From assembly GCA_946480555.1 (NCBI GenBank), contig CAMLLE010000006.1, forward strand, positions 1-19,474: a DNA stretch of 19,474 bases. Direction: 5' to 3'. The first letter of the stretch is position 1; every line of letters begins with the position of its first letter. Below, piece after piece: positions 14,598-19,474 of the stretch. Below the pieces are notes generated by a model. The model was not told the origin of the DNA and ran no database searches. It saw nothing but the letters and a program-made list of their open reading frames with translations. A program made the position numbers and the translations under genes. This DNA comes from an uncultured Verrucomicrobia subdivision 3 bacterium. GTDB taxonomy: Bacteria > Verrucomicrobiota > Verrucomicrobiae > Limisphaerales > CAMLLE01.

Positions 14598-15298
14598 GGC
14601 TGTTGAAGTTTGGCCGCCGATTTCAACTGCAGGGCTTTCATGATCCGGCTCAGGCGGAGGCAGATCGTTTGCACGCAACCCGCCACGATCACCAGGCAAG
14701 TCCAATCCAGGATCGTGAGCCCGCCCCAGCGAATGCCCCGGTCCAGCCAGAGCAGCACGAGCGTGATCCACGCGCCCAGATGCAGCGTCACCATGCGCCA
14801 CGGTTTCGACATGATGCCGCTGAACTCGCGCTGCACCGAGACAGCCTGGCCGAACAGCCCGACGTAAGCCGTCAACACCGCCATGATCGCGACCCAATAT
14901 CCGCTGAGCGATGAATTCAAGCCGCTATGCGCGACGCCGGCAAAAATCAGAACATCTGAAATGCGATCGGGCAGATCGTTGAGAATTTCACCGCGCCAGC
15001 TCGCCTTGCCGGAAGCCAGCGCAACCATGCCATCGAGCATGTTGCACCAGAGCCGCAGGTAGCAGAACGCCGGGCCGGCAATCAGCAGCCAGGGATGCGC
15101 GACGGCTTTCCAGAAGCAGATGGCGGCCAGCGCGGCTGCGACGATGGAGAAATACGAGATTGCATCCGGATGAATGTTGAAGCGGATGCAAAGCTGCACA
15201 GCCCAGTGCGCGGTGCGGCGAAACGCATCAGCGATTGGCCGCCGCGAAGCGGGCTGGTACCTGCCCGGTTCTGGTTTGGACTGCAAAGCTGGATTCAT
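14594..15298 (-). CDS. CDP-alcohol phosphatidyltransferase family protein with altered catalytic motif
   Basis: A 234-residue multi-pass membrane protein. The family motif (D-x2-DG-x2-AR-x8-G-x3-D-x3-D) is present with exact spacing at residues 86-111, but three positions differ: the first Asp is Asn86, the Arg is Leu94 and the third Asp is Asn107. Asp89, Gly90, Ala93, Gly103 and Asp111 are kept. This family joins the phosphatidyl group of CDP-diacylglycerol to an alcohol. The changed residues may mean an unusual substrate or altered metal binding. A related NLLDGM...NELPD version is recalled from other PVC-group proteins. The ATG at 15298 (MNPALQSK) is preferred over 15379 because the extra 27 residues look non-native. 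The stop overlaps the cdsA start (ATGA), and the gene follows a glycosyltransferase after 206 nt. Confidence 0.85.
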   Translation of the reverse strand: MNPALQSKPEPGRYQPASRRPIADAFRRTAHWAVQLCIRFNIHPDAISYFSIVAAALAAICFWKAVAHPWLLIAGPAFCYLRLWCNMLDGMVALASGKASWRGEILNDLPDRISDVLIFAGVAHSGLNSSLSGYWVAIMAVLTAYVGLFGQAVSVQREFSGIMSKPWRMVTLHLGAWITLVLLWLDRGIRWGGLTILDWTCLVIVAGCVQTICLRLSRIMKALQLKSAAKLQQP

Positions 15299-15504
15299 GT
15301 GTTTGTCTCCGAATTGCCCGCAGCGTACGAAGCCAGTTGAAAGCCGTCGATCCGCCTTTGGACGTAGGCCGCAGGGCAAGCGGCGAAGTCATTGATCTCC
15401 GTTCCCCGGGAAGACTACAGCAAACCGTAACGATGCTGATTCGCAGGCGAGCCAATGTGTATGTGGCGCCCGGCGCGTCTTGCTCAGCCCGGTTCATACG
15501 GGAT

Positions 15505-16560
15505 TCAAAGCTTCTTCTTGATCGTCTGCTTCACCTGCAATTTCGCGATGAGCTTCTTGTCTTTGCGATGGCGCTTGTAGGTGATGAATCCCCAGATGTT
15601 CCCGATTACGGCACCGAAGCAAGCGGGCGCATGCCAGAGCCAGCGGATGTCGCGATCGCGCGCAATGCCCGCCAGCGAATGCCAGAGCGGGCCAGCGACG
15701 GTGACGCAATACAGCGCGGCAAGCCAGAGTGGGAAACGCGGTTTCTGCCGCATCCAGTTCAACGGCGCTTCCTCCTGCACGTTCAGGAAATGGACGGTGG
15801 AGCGGCGACGCTTTTTCACAAAACCCCACAGCGTCGGCACGTAATAATGATGCACGCCGCGGCCAGCGATCCGCAGCCATTCGCGTTTCCCCTGCTGCAT
15901 CAGGCGAACGGCCACATGCGTGTCTTGAAAGTGCTCGCCTGCGCCAACGGAATCCAGATCCGCTCGGCGAAACACAAAGCCATTCGCACCCAGCGGATAC
16001 GCGGCTGATTCGCCCGGCAGCGTCCAGCGCTCAACTTCACCCGCGCACGCGAGCAGCCGTGGTTCCTGACTCATGAACCAGCAGACGGGATCGCTGATGT
16101 GCAGCAGGTGCGTGATGTAAGCGCAGAAGGAAGTCATCCGCTCCGACGCGGGATAATAAGCTTCGACACCGAGCGCCTGCGGATTCGCGCGCAATCCGTC
16201 GATCGCGAGCCGAAGGTAATCCGCATGCGTCAATTCGTTGTCGGCATCCATGAACACGATGAACTCGCCGGTTGCGTGACCGAGGGCGAGCCGTTTGCCT
16301 TCCTCCATGTTCTTGCCGTTGTCATCGAGGACAATGGCATTGAAGCGCGCAGCGATCTCGCGGGTGCGATCCTTCGAATGCGCATCGGCCAGGATGATTT
16401 CAATCTGCTCACGCGAATAAGTCTGTCGCGCAATAGAGCCCAGGCAGTTCTCCAGCAACGCCTCCACGTTCAGCGTCGGAATGATGACGCTGACGCGGCC
16501 GGGCTCGATTTTCGCTGGCGCAATGGTTTGGTTCACCGTGCTGGATGAAAGCGGTTTCAA
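15505..16560 (-). CDS. Family 2 glycosyltransferase with C-terminal membrane segments
   Basis: A 351-residue GT-A fold glycosyltransferase. VSVIIPTLN (23-31) starts the nucleotide-binding fold, DADNE (105-109) carries the metal-binding DxD-type motif, and EHFQDTHVAVRLMQQG resembles the acceptor-side 'ED' region. KKRRRS follows near the membrane boundary. Two hydrophobic segments near the C-terminus (LWLAALYCVTVAGPLW and PACFGAVIGNIWGFITY) anchor it to the membrane. It probably adds a sugar to a lipid or polymer precursor at the inner membrane, and its position ahead of the phospholipid genes suggests a glycolipid. The start is uncertain: no ATG lies near the N-terminus, and the frame can begin at TTG (16560) or GTG (16536), neither with a Shine-Dalgarno. 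Donor and acceptor are not identifiable. Confidence 0.85.
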   Translation of the reverse strand: MKPLSSSTVNQTIAPAKIEPGRVSVIIPTLNVEALLENCLGSIARQTYSREQIEIILADAHSKDRTREIAARFNAIVLDDNGKNMEEGKRLALGHATGEFIVFMDADNELTHADYLRLAIDGLRANPQALGVEAYYPASERMTSFCAYITHLLHISDPVCWFMSQEPRLLACAGEVERWTLPGESAAYPLGANGFVFRRADLDSVGAGEHFQDTHVAVRLMQQGKREWLRIAGRGVHHYYVPTLWGFVKKRRRSTVHFLNVQEEAPLNWMRQKPRFPLWLAALYCVTVAGPLWHSLAGIARDRDIRWLWHAPACFGAVIGNIWGFITYKRHRKDKKLIAKLQVKQTIKKKL

Positions 16561-16624
16561 CGATTGGTAGCAAGCCGGGCGAATGGGGGCAGCAAATCGG
16601 CTGGTTTACGCAGGGAGGTGAAGA

Positions 16625-16653
16625 TGGCGGCGCTCTCCAGAGACGCCGCTACG
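16625..16653. repeat. Single hairpin repeat unit between the U32 and glycosyltransferase genes (element F)
   Basis: GCGGCG (16627-16632) pairs with CGCCGC (16644-16649). Inside, TCT pairs with AGA around a CCAG loop, with one bulged C. The flank CTACG matches the GTAG ends of elements B and E. It appears to be a lone unit of the same hairpin type. Confidence 0.5.
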
Positions 16654-16689
16654 AGGACAGACTTTCGCCCGCTGGCTTCGCTTGAAACT

Positions 16690-19443
16690 TCAAACTTGAA
16701 ACTCCCCTTTGCCCATCTGCCCGCGCGTGACGCCGAGCTGATTCATCAGCTTCAACTCGCGCCAGAGCTGAGTTCCGGAAATCTCACCGCGCAACAGCTG
16801 CCGATACTTCGCGATTGCCAGCTTCACCTGCGCGGGAGTTTCATTCAGAAACTCGATCCGGAAATTCCGCAAGCCAGCCGCGAGCATTTTGTCCACGTAT
16901 TCGGCGCCGGTCTGCGCCAGCGCGTTGAAAACCGTGTTGCGGCAGCCGACGTCGGCCTTGAGCGGATGCTCGGCCCCGACACGATCGCGCAGCTTCACGT
17001 CGTGGTGATCGCAGGGCCGGCCGCAGTTCCGGTAATCCGTGCCGCTCGAAAGGAATGCGCAGAAGACGCAGTGCTCCATGTGAAACATCGGCATGTGCTG
17101 GTGAATCGTGACTTCAAGCCATTCTGCCGGCGTGGCGCGCAGCAAGGCGTCCAGCTGCTGAAAGTTCAGGTCGTAAGACGCCGTGACGCGTTCCAGGCCG
17201 AAGCGGCTGCGAAAGTAATCGGCGGAAAGATGATTCGCCACGTTGAACGAGAAATCGCCGACGCGGCGGTCGTTGGCAAAGAAGCGGAGATGATCGTAGT
17301 TCCGAACCAGGTAGCCGTCGGCATTGGACGAGCGGACCTGTTCCAGAATCCAATCCTCGCCCGGTTTGAAGATGCGCGGCGGCGCGACGAAAATTGCGGA
17401 TTGCGGATTGCGGATTGCGGATTCGCAGCTGTGCGCGGTGTGAAAGAGCGTCACGGCGTCGCGATATTTCTTCGGATTTTCAAAGTCGCAGTAAACGATG
17501 CGAACACCGCAAGTCACAGCCGTTTCCAGCTGCGCCAGATTGCGAACGAGCACGATGAGTTCCGCGTCCCGTTTGGGGAGCACGGGCGTCCCGCCTGTGG
17601 AATTCGGCGTCCCGCCGAATTCTGTTTCCGCTGAAGACGGCGCATTGCCTGACCGTTCCCTTCGCGCCTCTGAGCCAGCCGGCGGGACGCCGGCTGGTGC
17701 AACCGGGACGGTTGCGCTCCCCTTTTTCACGGCAACCTCATTCAATCTCCACCGTTTCGGTTGCGCGCGCTGGCGCTCCAGTTCGGCGACAACCTCGCGT
17801 CGAATCCGGTTGAGTTCGCTCACCGGCAGCATCAGATCGCCACTGAGAAAATTCTCAAGCACCCCCAATTTGAAAGGCGTTCCGCCCAGGCGTCCCAGTT
17901 GATCGCGCAAACGCTCCGTGCTGAGCGGCTGGTTCTCCGCGGGTGTCAGCGGCATCGAAGATTCGCTGCGGGCCACATGTCCCATCTCGTCGCGAGCGAT
18001 CAGCGTCAGCGGCTTGCCCGCAACTCCGTGAGTTTCCATCGTGACCGGCCGTTGGAACTTCGGCGCTTCACCTGCGAAGGTCTGGCGCAATTGACGGTCC
18101 AGCTCCGGATCGTTCGTTTTCCAAACCTTGTCGCCCACGTGAACGCGCGTGAAGTTCACATCGCCATGGCCGAACCGCAGTTCGACTTCTGCGTTTCCGC
18201 AATCGGATTTCAGATTTCGCGCGTCGGACTTTGTGTTACGAACCTCGTAAACGCGGCCGCCTTCCTCGCGTTCCTCTGGTTTGCCGGCGTCGAAGACAAT
18301 TCCATCGCCCGCCTTCAACGGCGCCTCGAGCTTCAGCACCACGCCCTCGCGCAGCACGCGCTTCACTTCGCCCAGGTAAACGCCGCGCTTCTTTCCAAAT
18401 CGCGCGTGAACGAGTTGCTGATTGTTGATGCCTTCAAACCAGCCGGTGTAAAGCCCGCGGCTGAAGGACATCTCGAGGGAGTATTTTGGATTTGCGATTG
18501 CCGATTTACGATTGTCGATTGGAGCGGTGCGGAGTTCAGAAGCGCGCGAATCGTCATTCGTAAATCGCAAATCCTCCAGCGCCTTCCGGTAAACGCGCGT
18601 GATGTTGGCAACGTATTCCGGGGCTTTCAGCCGTCCTTCGATCTTCAACGAGGCCACTCCCGCGCGCACGAGTTTGGGCAGCACTTCCAGGCCGGACAAA
18701 TCCTGGGGACTCAACAGGTATTTACGGTCGCCGAGCGAAACCTGCGTGCCATCGGAAATCAGCTCGTAAGGCATGCGGCAGGCCTGCGCGCATTCGCCGC
18801 GATTTGCGGAACGCCCGCCCAAGGCTTCGCTCGTCAGGCATTGGCCGGAATAGGCCACGCAAAGCGCGCCGTGGACGAACACTTCCAACGGGAGTTTTGG
18901 GTTTCGGGTTTTGGATTTCGAGTTGGTCGCTTCTCCCTCTTGGGAAGCTCGAAGCTCAACTTCGAAGCTGTTTTGGATTTTTTCGATCTCCGTGATCGAA
19001 CATTCGCGTGCGAGCACCACGAGTTCGCAGCCCAGTTCCCGGGCGAACTCCACGCCCGCCGGACTTGTGATGGTCATCTGCGTGGATGCGTGAATTGGGA
19101 AATCGGGAGACAGCTGGCGGATCAACCGGCAAATGCCGACGTCCTGCACGATCGCGGCATCCACTCCGGCAGCGATGATCGAACGCAGGTATTTCCCGGC
19201 GTCGGCAAGTTCGTTTTCGAACACGAGCGTGTTCATCGTCACGTAGCCGCGCACGCCCCGGCGGTGCAGAAACTCCATCAACTTCGGCAGGTCCGCTTCG
19301 GTGAAATTCTGCGCCCGCATGCGAGCGTTGAACTTGTCCAGGCCGAAGTAAATCGCGTCCGCGCCGTTTTCGACGGCTGCCTTGGCGCATTCCCAATCGC
19401 CCGCCGGTGCGAGCAATTCGGGCAGCACGAGCGCTTCGGACAC
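16690..19443 (-). CDS. U32 family peptidase / DUF3656 protein (RlhA-like) with in-frame repeat insertions
   Basis: A 917-residue two-part U32-family protein. Residues 7-160 are a TIM-barrel-like U32 N-terminus (LPELLAPAGDWECAKAAVENG). The U32 signature EVFVHGALCVAYSGQC (187-202) and ECAQAC (217-222) supply four cysteines typical of the Fe-S-binding RlhA/YhbU group. SLKIEGRLK is at 265-273. The C-terminal part carries a second U32-like cysteine cluster (MEHCVFC, NCGRPC). RlhA hydroxylates a 23S rRNA cytidine in E. coli, so an RNA-modification role is likely but not proven. Five stretches of repeat DNA are translated in frame (about residues 165-185, 290-320, 401-418, 574-622 and 674-683), mostly between conserved blocks. 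The start shown is GTG at 19443; the frame stays open to the window edge, so the true start may lie further upstream. Confidence 0.85.
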   Translation of the reverse strand: MSEALVLPELLAPAGDWECAKAAVENGADAIYFGLDKFNARMRAQNFTEADLPKLMEFLHRRGVRGYVTMNTLVFENELADAGKYLRSIIAAGVDAAIVQDVGICRLIRQLSPDFPIHASTQMTITSPAGVEFARELGCELVVLARECSITEIEKIQNSFEVELRASQEGEATNSKSKTRNPKLPLEVFVHGALCVAYSGQCLTSEALGGRSANRGECAQACRMPYELISDGTQVSLGDRKYLLSPQDLSGLEVLPKLVRAGVASLKIEGRLKAPEYVANITRVYRKALEDLRFTNDDSRASELRTAPIDNRKSAIANPKYSLEMSFSRGLYTGWFEGINNQQLVHARFGKKRGVYLGEVKRVLREGVVLKLEAPLKAGDGIVFDAGKPEEREEGGRVYEVRNTKSDARNLKSDCGNAEVELRFGHGDVNFTRVHVGDKVWKTNDPELDRQLRQTFAGEAPKFQRPVTMETHGVAGKPLTLIARDEMGHVARSESSMPLTPAENQPLSTERLRDQLGRLGGTPFKLGVLENFLSGDLMLPVSELNRIRREVVAELERQRAQPKRWRLNEVAVKKGSATVPVAPAGVPPAGSEARRERSGNAPSSAETEFGGTPNSTGGTPVLPKRDAELIVLVRNLAQLETAVTCGVRIVYCDFENPKKYRDAVTLFHTAHSCESAIRNPQSAIFVAPPRIFKPGEDWILEQVRSSNADGYLVRNYDHLRFFANDRRVGDFSFNVANHLSADYFRSRFGLERVTASYDLNFQQLDALLRATPAEWLEVTIHQHMPMFHMEHCVFCAFLSSGTDYRNCGRPCDHHDVKLRDRVGAEHPLKADVGCRNTVFNALAQTGAEYVDKMLAAGLRNFRIEFLNETPAQVKLAIAKYRQLLRGEISGTQLWRELKLMNQLGVTRGQMGKGEFQV
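17394..17421. repeat. Heptamer tandem repeat inside the U32 gene
   Basis: TTGCGGA is repeated four times without change. Three units equal seven codons, so the array is translated as SAIRNPQSAI on the minus strand, with the frame kept open. The repeat resembles 'GCGGATT' arrays found between genes in related bacteria, from general recollection. Confidence 0.8.
17585..17715. repeat. Cluster of TCC/GGA-loop hairpins inside the U32 gene (element G)
   Basis: Four hairpins share the core CG-TCC-CG or CG-GGA-CG with different stems: GGCG-TCC-CGCC (17585-17595), GAATTCGGCG-TCC with its complement (17600-17622), CCAGCCGGCG-GGA with its complement (17675-17697) and GCAACCG-GGA-CGGTTGC (17699-17715). 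The left pair and right pair face opposite ways. All are translated in frame, giving Gly/Pro-rich sequence such as GGTPNSTGGTPV. Confidence 0.8.
18191..18240. repeat. AT-rich repeat stretch inside the U32 gene
   Basis: The units GCAATCGGATTTCAGATTTC and GTCGGACTTTG resemble the other 'GGATTT' repeats of this gene. They are translated as VRNTKSDARNLKSDCGN between conserved blocks. The base composition is lower in GC than the flanking gene. Confidence 0.5.
18484..18574. repeat. Inverted GGATTTGCGATT repeats inside the U32 gene
   Basis: The left arm (18484-18522) has GGATTTGCGATTGCCGATTT and further GATT units. The right arm (18547-18574) holds the inverted form ending AAATCGCAAATCC. Both are read in frame as part of the protein at about residues 290-320, between conserved U32 blocks. 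Confidence 0.65.
18895..18926. repeat. TTTTGGGTTTCGGG repeat inside the U32 gene
   Basis: A G/T-rich direct repeat (TTTTGGGTTTCGGGTTTTGG, then ATTTCGAG) is translated on the minus strand as SKSKTRNPKL, just before the conserved U32 signature EVFVHGALC. It is followed by GAAGCTCGAAGCTC repeats, together forming an insertion of about 20 residues. Confidence 0.6.
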
Positions 19444-19474
19444 GTGCGAACGTTCCGGAGCAGTTGCAGATTCG

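Noticed and set aside
17394..17421. Heptamer array considered as a small CRISPR-like or phase-variation repeat
   Set aside because: No spacers, so not CRISPR. Slippage of seven bases could shift the frame, but four units are too few to claim phase variation.

Overview
The window looks like a chromosomal segment of a GC-rich Gram-negative bacterium, most likely Verrucomicrobiota (Limisphaerales/Pedosphaera-like). This placement is an inference. It rests on the TonB-dependent outer-membrane system, few visible Shine-Dalgarno sequences, the gene families present, and many short palindromic and direct repeats lying between and inside genes. No rRNA, tRNA, CRISPR array, transposase or phage gene is visible.

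Left half (about 148-9676, all + strand): a compact Ton energy-transduction and uptake operon. The order is DUF3450 periplasmic coiled-coil protein, ExbB/TolQ-like protein with a long periplasmic coiled coil (TtpC-like), a second ExbB/TolQ, two nearly identical ExbD/TolR proteins, TonB, a secreted TPR protein and a TonB-dependent receptor. The two channel proteins, two ExbDs and TonB would use the proton gradient to open the receptor. The DUF3450 and TPR proteins are probably periplasmic parts of the same machine. Five of the seven gene junctions carry a palindromic repeat element, mostly unrelated in primary sequence. In the TPR gene the element is translated in frame upstream of the signal peptide; in the receptor it lies in an open frame just upstream of the likely start.

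Right half (9753-19443, all - strand): read in transcription order from the right edge. A two-part U32 peptidase/DUF3656 protein (RlhA-like) carries five in-frame repeat insertions. Next is a family 2 glycosyltransferase with C-terminal membrane segments, then a lipid block: CDP-alcohol phosphatidyltransferase with an altered motif, CdsA and a PlsC-type acyltransferase, with ATGA stop/start overlaps. The block ends in a collapsed remnant of a bifunctional alpha/beta-hydrolase/SAM-methyltransferase gene. Last come a galactokinase-family sugar kinase with an L-arabinokinase-like motif and a GalU-like nucleotidyltransferase, a likely sugar to sugar-1-phosphate to UDP-sugar pair. The Ton operon and this block converge at about 9677-9752.

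The most unusual content is the repeat layer. Several elements are built of hairpins with short GGA/TCC- or GAA/TTC-type loops. The stem sequence differs between copies while pairing is kept, and the elements cluster at gene starts and within reading frames.
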